Part shown: positions 1-9,064 of the stretch, one piece after another
Layout: each line of letters begins with the position of its first letter
How positions within the stretch are numbered: the stretch's first letter is position 1
Assembly (NCBI GenBank): GCA_947499555.1
Contig: CANMOU010000002.1
Location: forward strand, 259,001-323,000
DNA length: 64,000 nucleotides
Source: an uncultured Roseovarius sp.
Lineage (GTDB): Bacteria > Pseudomonadota > Alphaproteobacteria > Rhodobacterales > Rhodobacteraceae
Direction of reading: 5' to 3'
Notes under the pieces: model-generated
What the model was told of the DNA's origin: nothing
The model's database searches: none
The model's input: only the letters and a program-made list of their open reading frames with translations
Made by a program: the position numbers and the translations under genes

Positions 1-1065
1 GATCGAGTTGAACCCTGCTGCGACCCAGACATTGTCCATCTCGGGTGCAAGGCCGAGGTGGTAGGCATCATCGGGTGTGAAGCTTTCGGGGCCGTTGAAG
101 AAAGTGTGGATGCCCGCCTCGGCCAGCATTGGCAGCCGGTTGACCGCCGCTTCGAGGATCGGCTCGAAATGGTCGAAATCCTCGGGCAGCTGGTCAAATT
201 CAAAACTGTCAGGAATGCCCCGCATACCCCAGGGCTTTGCGTTGGGCTCAAAAGCGCCCAATAAGATCTTGCCCGCATCTTCCTTATAATAGGCGCATTC
301 GTCGGGAACGCGCAGCACGGGCAGCTGTTTGAGACCGTCGATGCCTTCGGTCACGATGTAGAAATGCTCACAGGCCTGAAGCGGCACGTTCACGCCCGCC
401 ATGCGGCCCACCTGGTGGCCCCACATACCGGCGCAGTTCACGATCATGTCGGTCTTGATATGACCCTGTTCCTGACCGTCGTCACTGGCCCAGTCGACAC
501 CGGTGACGCGGCGGCCATCCCGGGCGATGCCGGTCACTTTGGTGCGTTCCTTGACCAGCGCACCGCCCTGCCGCGCGCCTTTTGCCAATGCAAGCGCGAT
601 GTTGGCTGGATCGCCTTGCCCGTCCTTGTCGAGATAGACTGCGCCGGTCACATCATCGACGTTGAGATGTTCGTAGCGCTCCTTGACTTCGGCAGCGCTT
701 ATTTCTTCGACATCGACACCAAAGGCGCGCGCCATGCCCGCTTGTCGGTAAATCTCTTCGCGGCGTTCTTCCGTGAGCGCCACGGTGATCGACCCACAAC
801 GCTTGAACCCGGTGGCAACACCGGTTTCAGCCTCCAGATTGCCGTAAAGTTCCTGGCTGTACTTGGCCAGTTTGGTCATGTTGGCGGTTGCGCGCAGCTG
901 TGCAATCAGACCTGCGGCGTGCCATGTCGTCCCACAGGTGAGCTGCTTGCGTTCGAGCAAGACAACGTCTTTCCAACCCAGCTTGGTCAGGTGGTACGCC
1001 ACCGAACAGCCAATCACACCGCCACCGATAATCACGACGCGCGCATGCTGAGGAAGAGTGCTCAT
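1..1065 (-). CDS. FAD-dependent dimethylglycine/sarcosine dehydrogenase-like protein (3' end beyond window)
   Basis: Only the first 354 residues are visible; the gene runs off the left edge. The N-terminus has the dinucleotide-binding motif VVIIGGGVIG followed by a long DAO-type FAD oxidoreductase domain, including the CGTTWHAAG segment typical of dimethylglycine and sarcosine dehydrogenases. Members of this family oxidatively demethylate N-methylated amino acids and usually carry a C-terminal GcvT-like tetrahydrofolate-binding half, which would lie outside the window. The start at 1065 places GGAGG 8 bases upstream; an in-frame ATG at 1071 is too close to it. The gene follows the GlxA-type regulator on the same strand and is a paralogue of the larger protein at 4785-7229. 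Exact substrate is not visible. Confidence 0.85.
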   Translation of the reverse strand, partial: MSTLPQHARVVIIGGGVIGCSVAYHLTKLGWKDVVLLERKQLTCGTTWHAAGLIAQLRATANMTKLAKYSQELYGNLEAETGVATGFKRCGSITVALTEERREEIYRQAGMARAFGVDVEEISAAEVKERYEHLNVDDVTGAVYLDKDGQGDPANIALALAKGARQGGALVKERTKVTGIARDGRRVTGVDWASDDGQEQGHIKTDMIVNCAGMWGHQVGRMAGVNVPLQACEHFYIVTEGIDGLKQLPVLRVPDECAYYKEDAGKILLGAFEPNAKPWGMRGIPDSFEFDQLPEDFDHFEPILEAAVNRLPMLAEAGIHTFFNGPESFTPDDAYHLGLAPEMDNVWVAAGFNSI

Positions 1066-1159
1066 TTTCATTGCCTCCGGGTTGGGATTCGCACCGCCGC
1101 AGACGATGGCATGCAGTTGCTCTGAGGCATAGTGGAAATGCGTCGAGCGGTGACGGAAA

Positions 1160-2170
1160 TCAGTCTTTTTTGTTGGATTGTGCCGAATGTCGGCTGCGCC
1201 GCATCTGAAGCGGGGTGACGCCAAAGAAACTCTTGTAAAGCACGGAGAAACCGCCGGAGAAACCACAGGCCAAGCCGATCTCCCGCACCGACATGGCGGT
1301 GTTCAGAAGCAGGTTGTTGGCACGCGCCAGCCGCATCTCGCGATAATAGGTGTTGGGCGTGGTTCCAAGCCGCGCCTGAAAGCGGCGTTCAAGTGAGCGG
1401 CTGGACAGGCCCAGCTGCTTGGTAATGGCCGCCACCGACAAAGGCTCTTCGATATTGTCCTGCATGATTTCGATGGCCCGGTCCAGAACCCGATCTCCTG
1501 TCGCCGTGCCTGCGGTGCCACCGAAGGGCTGACGCGTGCCAAAATCGCGGATGCGCTCGTGCAGGAAGACATTGGCCACAGTCATGAGGACCGCCGAGGA
1601 CACATGCCGCCCGATTACGGACAGCACCACATCAAGGGTGGCTCCCATCCCTGCGCAGGTGACCACCTTGCCATCTTCGCTGGCCAGCGCGTTGTCGGCA
1701 TCAAAAAGCCCGGTGCGTTCCTTCATGATCGCCGAGTTTTCCCAGTGGGTGGTCAGATGCGCCCCTTTCGGACCGCGCTCTTTGATGTAGCGGCTGGCGG
1801 CTTCGGCCAGAAGGAAGACCTGAATATTGCGATTTGTGTAGCGGTCAATCACGCTGCCCAGCGACAGTCCGGGATTGTCCTGGTCGCGATTGCCCACGAC
1901 AAAAAGATAATCACAGTCAGGCTTTTGCGTGAAGGGCTCTGTGTCAACGCTGGCGCCGCTGGGACTTGAGATCAAGCCGCCCTGCGCTGACCGGCAGGTC
2001 CACGAAAACCGTGTCTTTGCACTGATCCGGTTGGCGATACGCAAGGCATCGGCCAGCGCCGCAAACTCGGTCAGCACAAAACCATCCGCGAGCACGATGT
2101 CGAAATGCCGGGTGGCTTCGGTCGTGCTGTCTTTCTGGGAGCCATGCTTGGAGAGGGCGTGCGCGTTCAT
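1160..2170 (-). CDS. GlxA-family (DJ-1/PfpI plus AraC HTH) transcriptional regulator
   Basis: The protein has 336 residues. An N-terminal class I glutamine-amidotransferase-like (DJ-1/PfpI) domain covers about residues 20-195 and includes the nucleophile-elbow-like segment VTCAGMGA. A C-terminal AraC-type double helix-turn-helix covers about residues 225-325 (SVAAITKQLGLSSRSLERRF; REIGLACGFSGGFSVLYKSF). This architecture is that of GlxA/GbdR/CdhR regulators, several of which activate glycine-betaine, dimethylglycine or carnitine catabolism. It starts 3 bases after the stop of the homocysteine methyltransferase gene and lies between two dehydrogenases for N-methyl compounds, so a GbdR-like role is inferred from context. 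No effector can be read from the sequence. Confidence 0.9.
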   Translation of the reverse strand: MNAHALSKHGSQKDSTTEATRHFDIVLADGFVLTEFAALADALRIANRISAKTRFSWTCRSAQGGLISSPSGASVDTEPFTQKPDCDYLFVVGNRDQDNPGLSLGSVIDRYTNRNIQVFLLAEAASRYIKERGPKGAHLTTHWENSAIMKERTGLFDADNALASEDGKVVTCAGMGATLDVVLSVIGRHVSSAVLMTVANVFLHERIRDFGTRQPFGGTAGTATGDRVLDRAIEIMQDNIEEPLSVAAITKQLGLSSRSLERRFQARLGTTPNTYYREMRLARANNLLLNTAMSVREIGLACGFSGGFSVLYKSFFGVTPLQMRRSRHSAQSNKKD

Positions 2171-2173
2171 CTC

Positions 2174-3073
2174 TTACACGATCCTGTGCCCGGCGGCTGT
2201 CAATTGCTGGGCAAGTTCCGCGATATGGTTCGGCCCGACTTCGCAACACCCACCGACGATGCTTGCGCCTTGTGCGACCCAGCCCATCGCGAAGGCAGCG
2301 TAGGCCGCTGGGCCCAGATCCGCGCGCTGTTCCAGCGCATCGACGGTTGGAAACTCTGACAGGAACCCGTCGCTTATCTTGGTAAAGGCGTTGGCATAGG
2401 CACCGAAGGGACGCCCGAAAGACTTCACGATGTCCAGAGCGGCCCCCACCGCCTCGGGACGAGAGCAGTTCACCAACACCGCATCAGGCGCATATTTCGC
2501 GACGGCATCAGCCAAGTCCCCGACCGGCTCGCCCGAACGCAAATGCGTTCCATCGAAATCATCGACCGAAACAGCCAGCCAGACCGGAACGCCATGACCT
2601 GTTGACGCCGCCATTGCAGCCTCGGCATGGGCCACCGATGAGGCGGTTTCGATCAGAAAGAGATCAACGTGATCCTTCATGTGTGCAACGGGCTCGGAAT
2701 AGGACGCGACCGCCTCTTCGAAGGGTGGGAAAATATCGGGTCTGTAGGAGGCAATCAGCGGCCCGAGCGAGCCCGCGATGCGGCCCTCACCTCCGGACGC
2801 GGCCCGTGCCTTCCGTGCCGCCCGGACGGCGGTCTCCGTCAAATACCCTGTCTGGTCTTCAAGCCCCACCCGTTTCAAGCGGTCCCGCAAAACCGCGTAA
2901 GTGTTGGTTGTCGCGACAGTTGCCCCGGCCTTGAAGTAATCGAGATGCACCTCGCCCACGAGCTTGGGGTGATCGATCATCACTTGCGTCGACCAAAGTG
3001 GCGTCGGACGGTCACCGGACCGAATGACCAACTCCTGGCCGATTGAACCATCTAGCAATGTGATATCAGCCAT
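2174..3073 (-). CDS. Homocysteine S-methyltransferase family protein (BHMT-like)
   Basis: The protein has 299 residues and one homocysteine-binding (pfam02574-type) barrel. It opens with LLDGSIGQELV. The zinc ligands are visible as one Cys in VNCSRPEAV and a Cys pair in GGCCEVGP near the C-terminus. Such enzymes transfer a methyl group from betaine, S-methylmethionine or a related donor to homocysteine, giving methionine. GGAGGAGAG lies about 7 bases upstream of the chosen ATG. In this run of demethylating dehydrogenases a betaine-type donor is a reasonable inference, because methyl transfer from betaine would produce dimethylglycine for the neighbouring enzymes. The donor itself is not proven by sequence. 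Confidence 0.88.
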   Translation of the reverse strand: MADITLLDGSIGQELVIRSGDRPTPLWSTQVMIDHPKLVGEVHLDYFKAGATVATTNTYAVLRDRLKRVGLEDQTGYLTETAVRAARKARAASGGEGRIAGSLGPLIASYRPDIFPPFEEAVASYSEPVAHMKDHVDLFLIETASSVAHAEAAMAASTGHGVPVWLAVSVDDFDGTHLRSGEPVGDLADAVAKYAPDAVLVNCSRPEAVGAALDIVKSFGRPFGAYANAFTKISDGFLSEFPTVDALEQRADLGPAAYAAFAMGWVAQGASIVGGCCEVGPNHIAELAQQLTAAGHRIV

Positions 3074-3088
3074 GCGGGTCTCTCCTCC

Positions 3089-4165
3089 TCACGTTTGCGC
3101 GTCGATCTGGCCGGGCACCAGCACGAGTTTGCCGGGATGACGTTTTGACATGAATTCCGCTTGCGCCGCCTTGATGTCCCTCAGGGCGTAAACTTTTGAA
3201 ATCAATGGCTTGACCTGACCGTTCCGCACCTGCTCGACAAGCTCCGAAAAGACCTCAGATGGCTGGTAGGTGCAGCCATGAATAGTGATGTCCCGCAGGT
3301 AAATACGGCGCAAATCTGCCTCGATGACGGGGCCGGCAATGGCCCCGGCAACGGCGTAGTGCCCACCGGGTTTCAGAGCGTCGATCAGTGCCGACCAGCC
3401 AGGTCCGCCGACAAGGTCGATCACCGCGTCAAACCGATCGGACGGTGGGGTCTCTTCCCGGTCCAGGACATGCACCGCGCCCGCAGTTCGAACCACATCA
3501 GCCTTGGGGGCAGAGGCGACACCGGTCACGTCTGCACCACGCGTCCTGGCCAGTTGCACGGCGGCCATGCCCACGCCACCCGACGCGCCGGTGATCAGGA
3601 CGGATTGTCCCTTACGAACACCTGCGCGATGCAAAAGACCGGCAGCCGTGCCGAAAGCGCAGGGAATGGCGGCCAGTTCAACATCGCTTAACGGCGCATC
3701 GGTGACGTCATAAAGGTCGCCTTCCGGTACCACGCAATATTCAGCGAAGGCGCCATTATATTCTGATCCAATGGCCACGAACCCGACCGGGTTTTCCGGC
3801 GTGGGGCGCGGCTGGTTGATGGGGCAGATCACACGCTGACCTTTGGCAAGGCGCGTCACACCCGCACCCAGTTCGACCACCTCGCCGCACAGATCACCGC
3901 CCTGGACCAGCGGGAAATTCAGCGCGCCGGACCATCCACCGTTTTCGACATTGTCCTGCAAGTCGCCGGTGGCACCGGTGACGTCGGAGGAATACCAGCC
4001 TTCGCGGGTGTTGATGTCGGTGTTGTTGACGCCAGCGGCCAGAACCTTGACAAGCACCTCGCCCGCTCCCGGGTGCGGCACCGGGATATCCTCGCGCCAT
4101 TCAAGCATCTCCAGCCCGCCATGGCCCAGAAGATAGACGCCGGACATGGCCACGGGCACCGTCAT
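3089..4165 (-). CDS. Zinc-type alcohol dehydrogenase/quinone reductase family oxidoreductase
   Basis: This is a medium-chain dehydrogenase/reductase of 358 residues. A GroES-like N-terminal domain is followed by a Rossmann domain with the motif GASGGVGMAAVQLAR. The QGGDLCGEVVELGAGV segment is typical of the family. The start is set at 4165 because its ATG overlaps the upstream LysE stop in an ATGA; a longer reading to 4249 would run deep into that gene. It probably uses NAD(P)H on an aldehyde, alcohol or quinone, but no substrate can be assigned. It sits between a LysE exporter and the homocysteine methyltransferase in the same run. Confidence 0.87.
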   Translation of the reverse strand: MTVPVAMSGVYLLGHGGLEMLEWREDIPVPHPGAGEVLVKVLAAGVNNTDINTREGWYSSDVTGATGDLQDNVENGGWSGALNFPLVQGGDLCGEVVELGAGVTRLAKGQRVICPINQPRPTPENPVGFVAIGSEYNGAFAEYCVVPEGDLYDVTDAPLSDVELAAIPCAFGTAAGLLHRAGVRKGQSVLITGASGGVGMAAVQLARTRGADVTGVASAPKADVVRTAGAVHVLDREETPPSDRFDAVIDLVGGPGWSALIDALKPGGHYAVAGAIAGPVIEADLRRIYLRDITIHGCTYQPSEVFSELVEQVRNGQVKPLISKVYALRDIKAAQAEFMSKRHPGKLVLVPGQIDAQT

Positions 4166-4788
4166 CGTTTTGCCGCTCCGTCGAGGTCTTTCAAACCCAG
4201 AAGCACCGCGGCCCCGATCATCAGCGCGCCGGAGGCGCGATTGATCCAAAGACCTGTGAGCGCCTTGATCCGACCCAGGCTGCGCGCGGCCGTCCAGCCC
4301 CAGAGCAGAAGCACGAGACCATCGACCACCAGATAGGTGATACCGAGGATCAGGAGCTGCGGCAGAACGGGTAGGGTGGGGTCAATGAATTGCGGGAAAA
4401 GCGCGCCGAAAAAGACCACAGCATAGGGATTGGCCGAGGAAGTCAGGAAACCCTGACGAAAGAGTGCGCCGCGCGGTGCCGCGTCCGGCGAGGCGGCCCG
4501 TTCCTTGGACAGCATGAGGCGAAGTCCGATCCAGACAAGGTAGGCCACGCCTGCCCATTTCACGACCCAAAGCGCATTGGCATTGGCTGCGATGACAGTT
4601 GTCAGGCCGAAGGCCGCCAATGTCATCTGCACCGCGTTCGCGCTGAGATCTCCGGCCACTGTTGCCAGAGACTTGCGCAGACCATGGCGCAAGGTGTTGG
4701 ACATGATCAGCAGCTGACTGGTGTCTGGCGGTGTTGCAAAAAACGCCGCCAGAACGCCAAGATAGAGGAGGTAAACCTCCAGATTCAC
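4162..4788 (-). CDS. LysE/RhtB family exporter
   Basis: The protein has 208 residues and about six hydrophobic segments, with the N-terminal LysE signature region (AAFFATPPDTSQLLIMSNTL) and the mid-region hydrophobic pair LWVVKWAGVAYLVWIGLRLM. LysE/RhtB proteins export amino acids or small amphiphilic metabolites across the inner membrane. I chose the GTG at 4788, which overlaps the upstream dehydrogenase stop as GTGA; an in-frame ATG at 4818 lies inside that gene. It is the last of three LysE genes in this run. The exported compound is unknown. Confidence 0.85.
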   Translation of the reverse strand: MNLEVYLLYLGVLAAFFATPPDTSQLLIMSNTLRHGLRKSLATVAGDLSANAVQMTLAAFGLTTVIAANANALWVVKWAGVAYLVWIGLRLMLSKERAASPDAAPRGALFRQGFLTSSANPYAVVFFGALFPQFIDPTLPVLPQLLILGITYLVVDGLVLLLWGWTAARSLGRIKALTGLWINRASGALMIGAAVLLGLKDLDGAAKR

Positions 4789-7229
4789 GCCCGGATCCGC
4801 TCGTTCTCGGGATCCCACAGAGGTTGATCCGGCTGCACCGTGGCCTTGCGGCGCTCGCCAAAGATCTCAACCTCCAATTCAGTGCCCGGGTTGGCCAGAT
4901 CTGCGCGGATCGTGGCCAGCGCGACGCTTGCGTTGATCCGGTAGCCCCAGGCGCCCGATGTGGTTTCGCCCACCACATCGCCATTGAGCCAGACGGTGGA
5001 CATATAGGGCGCATCGGCAAACCCGGCATCCACGATCAGCGGGACAAAAGCTTTCTTTCGGCCACGCTGTTTTTCGGCCAGCAGCGCCGCCTTGCCGGTG
5101 AATTCCTGCGGCTTGTCGAATTTGACGAACCGCTCCAGCCCACCTTCGAGCATGGAGTAGTCGGTCGAAAGATCGCCCTTCCATGCGCGGTAGCCTTTTT
5201 CGATCCGCAAGCTGTTCAGCGCATACATGCCAAAGGGTTTTGCGCCAGCGTCGAGAATGGCTTCGAAGATCGCCGGCATGTCTTCATTAGCGGCATGCAC
5301 TTCCCAGCCAAGCTCACCGGTAAAGCTTACACGGATGAGGAAGGCTGGCTTGCCCGCGACGGTCGCATGCTGATGCGTCAGCCAACCTTGAGACAGGTCG
5401 GCGTCGGTCAAACCCGAGAGGACATCGCGGCTTGTGGGACCTGCCACCAGAAGCGCTGACCGCTCGGTTGTGGTTTCCGTGACGGTTACGCCTTCGGGCG
5501 CGTTTTGCCGGATGAGGTCACCATCGTGCCACTGAGCCGGGGCCGCCGTGATGAGAACGAAGTCATCCTCATCCAAACGGATGCAGGAGAACTCCGTCAG
5601 GATGCGACCACGGCTGTCGGCGCGGTAGACAAGGTTGATACGCCCGATCTTCGGCAGACCCCCTGTCACAAAGCCGCGCAGCCATTCGTCGGCGCCCGGA
5701 CCTTGCAGCCGGAACCGCGAGAAGCCGGGCAGATCCAGAACACCGCAGGCATCGCGCACCGCTTCGCATTCTTCCTTGATGCGTGGCTCCCACGGGCCGG
5801 TGCGGCCCCATGTTTGCGTGCTCTCCTCGGACGTGTCATCGCCGGGTTTGGCATACCAGTTGGCGCGCTCCCAACCGTTATAGGCGCCCATGACGCCGCC
5901 CAGCTCGCGGACCTTGGCATCGTTCGGGCCAAGCTTTTTGTCACGGCCCGCTGGCCATTCGTGCCAGGGGAAGTGCATGGCATATTCGTGGCCATAGGTT
6001 TCAAGTGCCTTGGACAGGCAATAGTCGTGATCACAGTAATCGGTGTAACGGCGAGGATCGACGGCCCACATGTCGTCCTCGGTTTCGCCATGCATGATCC
6101 ATTCGCTGAGGACCTTGCCCGCGCCACCGCCCTGCGCGATGCCGAAGGTAAAGGAATGGCCCTCAAACGCGTTTTTGACACCCGGCATCGGGCCCACCAT
6201 CGGAAGGCCATCGGGCGCATAGGGGATGGGGCCGTTGATGTTACGGCCCACACCAGCCGTTGCCAGCAACGGCATCCGCGCCATGGCGTCCTCGATGTAC
6301 CATTCCAGCCGTTCCAGATCGTCTGGGTAAAGCTGAAAGCTGAAATCTTCCGGCATAGGGTCGTCCGGCGTGACCCAATGCGCCTTGCAGTTCCGTTCAT
6401 AGGGTCCAAGGTTCAGACCCGTCTTTTCCTGGCGCAGGTAGTAGGACGTGTCCACATCGCGGATCATCGCAACTTTCTTGCCGTTTTCCTTGGTCCAGGC
6501 TTCGAGCTCGGCAATTGGCTCGGTCAGGAAATACTGGTGCGACATGACCACCATCGGCACGGTGCGTCCGCCGAAAGGTTTGAACATCTCACCCACCCGC
6601 TGCGCGTAGTAGCCTGCACAGTTGGCCACGTATTCGCAGCGGATATCGCCTTTCTCGGTTTTCACGATCCACTCGTCGCCGTCTTTATCGATGCCGACAA
6701 CAGGACAGAAGCGTTCAATGCGACCGCCAGCATCGCGAGCGCCTTTGGCCAGGGCCTGGGTCAACTGCGCCGGATCAATATCACCATCCAATGGATCCCA
6801 AAGACCACCGGCCAGATCGTGGGTCTCCATGAACGGGTTGTATTCCTGCAGTTCTTTTGGCGTGCAGATATCCATCTGCAAACCCTGGTAGCGGCCCATA
6901 CCCGCCACCCGTTCAAATTCCTGCATCCGCTCTTTGGTGTGCGCCAGACGGATGGCCCCGGTGACGTGATAGTTCATCGGATAGTCCACGTCGTCGCCCA
7001 GCGTGCGGTACATCGCGGCACCATAGCGCTGCATGTTCATCACAGCCCAGGATCCCGCAAAGTTGGGAACATTGCCCGCCGCGTGCCAGGTGGACCCGGC
7101 AGTCAGCTCATTTTTTTCCAGAAGGATACAATCTTTCCACCCAGCCTTGGCCAGATGGTAGAGCGTCGAGGTGCCAACCACCCCGCCGCCAATGATGACA
7201 ACCCGTGCTGTCGTCGGCAAATCCGCCAT
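4785..7229 (-). CDS. FAD-dependent dehydrogenase with GcvT domain (dimethylglycine/sarcosine dehydrogenase-like)
   Basis: The protein has 814 residues, the full length of the two-domain family. The N-terminal DAO/FAD domain starts with ARVVIIGGGVVGTSTLYHL and has the histidine-containing GSTWHAAGN segment where related enzymes attach or bind FAD. The C-terminal half from about residue 430 matches the GcvT/aminomethyltransferase fold (FTGELGWEVHAANED; MLEGGLERFVKFDK). Family members demethylate dimethylglycine, sarcosine or similar compounds, passing the carbon to tetrahydrofolate or releasing formaldehyde. The start at 7229 has GGAG about 8 bases upstream, better than the ATG at 7244. Together with the Gfa-like genes upstream it suggests coupled demethylation and formaldehyde handling. 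Confidence 0.9.
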   Translation of the reverse strand: MADLPTTARVVIIGGGVVGTSTLYHLAKAGWKDCILLEKNELTAGSTWHAAGNVPNFAGSWAVMNMQRYGAAMYRTLGDDVDYPMNYHVTGAIRLAHTKERMQEFERVAGMGRYQGLQMDICTPKELQEYNPFMETHDLAGGLWDPLDGDIDPAQLTQALAKGARDAGGRIERFCPVVGIDKDGDEWIVKTEKGDIRCEYVANCAGYYAQRVGEMFKPFGGRTVPMVVMSHQYFLTEPIAELEAWTKENGKKVAMIRDVDTSYYLRQEKTGLNLGPYERNCKAHWVTPDDPMPEDFSFQLYPDDLERLEWYIEDAMARMPLLATAGVGRNINGPIPYAPDGLPMVGPMPGVKNAFEGHSFTFGIAQGGGAGKVLSEWIMHGETEDDMWAVDPRRYTDYCDHDYCLSKALETYGHEYAMHFPWHEWPAGRDKKLGPNDAKVRELGGVMGAYNGWERANWYAKPGDDTSEESTQTWGRTGPWEPRIKEECEAVRDACGVLDLPGFSRFRLQGPGADEWLRGFVTGGLPKIGRINLVYRADSRGRILTEFSCIRLDEDDFVLITAAPAQWHDGDLIRQNAPEGVTVTETTTERSALLVAGPTSRDVLSGLTDADLSQGWLTHQHATVAGKPAFLIRVSFTGELGWEVHAANEDMPAIFEAILDAGAKPFGMYALNSLRIEKGYRAWKGDLSTDYSMLEGGLERFVKFDKPQEFTGKAALLAEKQRGRKKAFVPLIVDAGFADAPYMSTVWLNGDVVGETTSGAWGYRINASVALATIRADLANPGTELEVEIFGERRKATVQPDQPLWDPENERIRA

Positions 7230-7285
7230 GTTTTTTTCTCCCATAGTCCTGCGCCCCGGTTTGCGAGGCCGCGTCGATTACAATT

Positions 7286-7909
7286 TCAATCCCATACCAA
7301 CCGCGCCGCGAGGCCCCCGAACATGATGGCCGAGATACGGTTGAGAAGTTTTGTTTTGGCCTTCAGGACATGTGCAAATGCGCCTGCCGCCGCTCCGAGG
7401 CACAGCGAAAATACCGCGCCAAATACCATGAAGATGATCCCCAGTATCAGGACCTGCATCCAGATCGGTCCAATGGACGGATCAGTGAATTGCGGAATGA
7501 AGGCGAAGATGAAAAGCGCCGTCTTGGGGTTCAGAACGTTGGTCACAAACCCCCGCCTGACAGCTCGCCAGACATCCGGCGCGGCCTGTCCCTCGGCCAG
7601 ATCACCGCTGGCGCGCCATGCCTGCACGGCCAGCCAGACCAGATAGGCGGCCCCCGCAAAGCGGATTGCATCATAGGTCCAGGGAAAGGCCAGAATAAGC
7701 GCTGAGACCCCTGCCGCTGCCATCGCCACATGCACCGCAATGCCCAGGTTCACACCCATCGCCGCCGCCATGCCGATCTTTGGTCCACCTGCGATCCCGC
7801 TGGCCGAGACAAAGACAAAATCCGCCCCCGGCGTGATGTTGAGCAACAACCCCGCCGCGATGAATGCCGCAAGCATGCCTGGATCAAACCCTGTCAGAAC
7901 CTCCCACAT
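7286..7909 (-). CDS. LysE/RhtB family exporter
   Basis: This membrane protein has 207 residues with the LysE family start (AAFIAAGLLLNITPGADFVFV) and six predicted hydrophobic segments. The ITPGAD motif is diagnostic for the LysE/RhtB superfamily. The ATG at 7909 overlaps the stop of the Gfa-like gene (TGATG), with an in-frame GTG three bases earlier. A 56-base gap separates it from the next gene, the large FAD dehydrogenase, so a secondary promoter there is possible. The substrate is not visible; export of a toxic or excess amine product is an inference from the operon. Confidence 0.88.
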   Translation of the reverse strand: MWEVLTGFDPGMLAAFIAAGLLLNITPGADFVFVSASGIAGGPKIGMAAAMGVNLGIAVHVAMAAAGVSALILAFPWTYDAIRFAGAAYLVWLAVQAWRASGDLAEGQAAPDVWRAVRRGFVTNVLNPKTALFIFAFIPQFTDPSIGPIWMQVLILGIIFMVFGAVFSLCLGAAAGAFAHVLKAKTKLLNRISAIMFGGLAARLVWD

Positions 7910-8289
7910 CACGCGCGCTCCTTTTGCGGCAGACCATCTGCAATGTCGTAGTAGTCGCCCTTGTCAGCCACGAAGATATGCCCGGACATGCGTCCGCCTG
8001 TCGGTGTGTCGATCAGGCCGGCTTCGAGGCTCAGCCAACCATCCACCCCTTCGAACCATAGCTTTGTGCCGCAATTTGCACAAAACACCCGTCTGGCTCC
8101 GCTGGGGTGCTCGAAGTTTTTCAGATGCCCTTGCCGTACCCAGCGCGGCGGTCTTTTATCCACATCAATGCTGGCCGAATGATGACCGGAATACTTGCGG
8201 CATTGCGTGCAATGACAAGCTGTGACCGGTCCGGCCGGCGCATCCAGTTCAAAAGCATTCGCGCCACAGAGACAGCTTCCGGTGATCAT
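7909..8289 (-). CDS. GFA family protein (glutathione-dependent formaldehyde-activating type), copy 1
   Basis: The protein has 126 residues and the zinc-binding cysteine set of the Gfa/CENP-V fold: GSCLCGA near the N-terminus, HCTQCRKYSG in the middle and FCANCGTKLW further on. Gfa proteins have been proposed to bind glutathione and promote S-hydroxymethylglutathione formation from formaldehyde; many family members have unproven functions. The start at 8289 overlaps the preceding Gfa gene stop as ATGA. It is the last of three tandem paralogues, sharing the C-terminal pattern KGDYYDIADGLPQ with the other two. Confidence 0.9.
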   Translation of the reverse strand: MITGSCLCGANAFELDAPAGPVTACHCTQCRKYSGHHSASIDVDKRPPRWVRQGHLKNFEHPSGARRVFCANCGTKLWFEGVDGWLSLEAGLIDTPTGGRMSGHIFVADKGDYYDIADGLPQKERA

Positions 8290-8657
8290 GATTGCGGCAA
8301 CCCATCGCTGATGTCGTAATAGTCGCCCTTGTCGGCTGTGAAAATGTGCCGGTCTAGCTTGATCCCAGTCGGCCCGTCGATACATCCCAGCGAAAAGCTG
8401 ATCTGATCCTCGTCATGCGCCGTCCAGAACAGGAACGAGCCGCAGCGCGCACAGAATCCTCGCTTGGCCACACTACTCGCCTCGTACCACGTCACTTCGC
8501 CCGTCACATGCAATCCGTCCGAGGCCACATTGGCCGAGGCCCAGTGATGCCCCGATTGCTTGCGGCATTGCGTGCAATGGCAGGCGCTTGACTTGCCGCG
8601 CAATGGGCCATCAACCTCAAAGGTCACGTCACCACACAGACAACTTCCCTTAAACAT
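8286..8657 (-). CDS. GFA family protein, copy 2
   Basis: The protein has 123 residues with the same zinc ligands as its neighbours: GSCLCGD, HCTQCRKQSGH and FCARCGSFLFW. It ends in the shared KGDYYDISDGLPQ segment. The chosen ATG at 8657 overlaps the end of copy 3 by 8 bases, and its stop overlaps the start of copy 1, so the three genes are almost certainly co-translated. The function is presumed to be glutathione adduct or formaldehyde chemistry by family, with no substrate evidence in the sequence. Confidence 0.9.
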   Translation of the reverse strand: MFKGSCLCGDVTFEVDGPLRGKSSACHCTQCRKQSGHHWASANVASDGLHVTGEVTWYEASSVAKRGFCARCGSFLFWTAHDEDQISFSLGCIDGPTGIKLDRHIFTADKGDYYDISDGLPQS

Positions 8658-9051
8658 TTTCCACTCCGCTGAATTCCATGTGCTGCGGCAACCCATCGGC
8701 GATCTGATAGTAATCTCCCTTGTTCTTCACAAAGACATGCTGCGACAGGCGCAGCCCTGTTCCCGGCTCCAGGCTGCCTGCCGAAACCACGGTTCGCGCC
8801 TGTCCGGCGGGCTTCCAGAACAAGGTCGAGCCGCACAGCTTGCAAAACCCACGCCGCGCCGTGCCGCTGGCGTCAAACCAGGACAAGCCGTCCTGGCGTT
8901 CGAACTGCAGCGCATCATCCTGAACCGAAGTCGCCGCCCAGAAATGTCCGGTCTGCTTACGGCATTGGCCGCAATGACAGCCCAGGACGTCGCGCATGGG
9001 ACCGTCAATGGTGAAAGCCACAGCTCCACACAGGCAGGACCCTTTGACCAT
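8650..9051 (-). CDS. GFA family protein, copy 3
   Basis: The protein has 133 residues, with cysteine motifs GSCLCGA, HCGQCRKQTGH and FCKLCGSTLFW in the family order. Unlike the other copies its central motif reads HCGQC, not HCTQC, and it has a slightly longer C-terminus after the KGDYYQIADGLPQ segment. GGAGGG lies just upstream of the ATG at 9051 (a GTG is directly adjacent at 9054). It is the first of the three paralogues read in this operon and follows a LysE gene by 13 bases. Confidence 0.9.
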   Translation of the reverse strand: MVKGSCLCGAVAFTIDGPMRDVLGCHCGQCRKQTGHFWAATSVQDDALQFERQDGLSWFDASGTARRGFCKLCGSTLFWKPAGQARTVVSAGSLEPGTGLRLSQHVFVKNKGDYYQIADGLPQHMEFSGVENV

Positions 9052-9064
9052 CACGCCCTCCTCT

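Noticed and set aside
364-1125. A 253-codon plus-strand frame at the left edge
   Set aside because: It is the antisense shadow of the second dehydrogenase read leftward from 1065.
5505-7646. A 713-codon open frame on the plus strand
   Set aside because: It lies exactly opposite the FAD/GcvT dehydrogenase, whose motifs are unmistakable; long antisense frames are expected in GC-rich genes. The translated plus-strand protein shows no domain.
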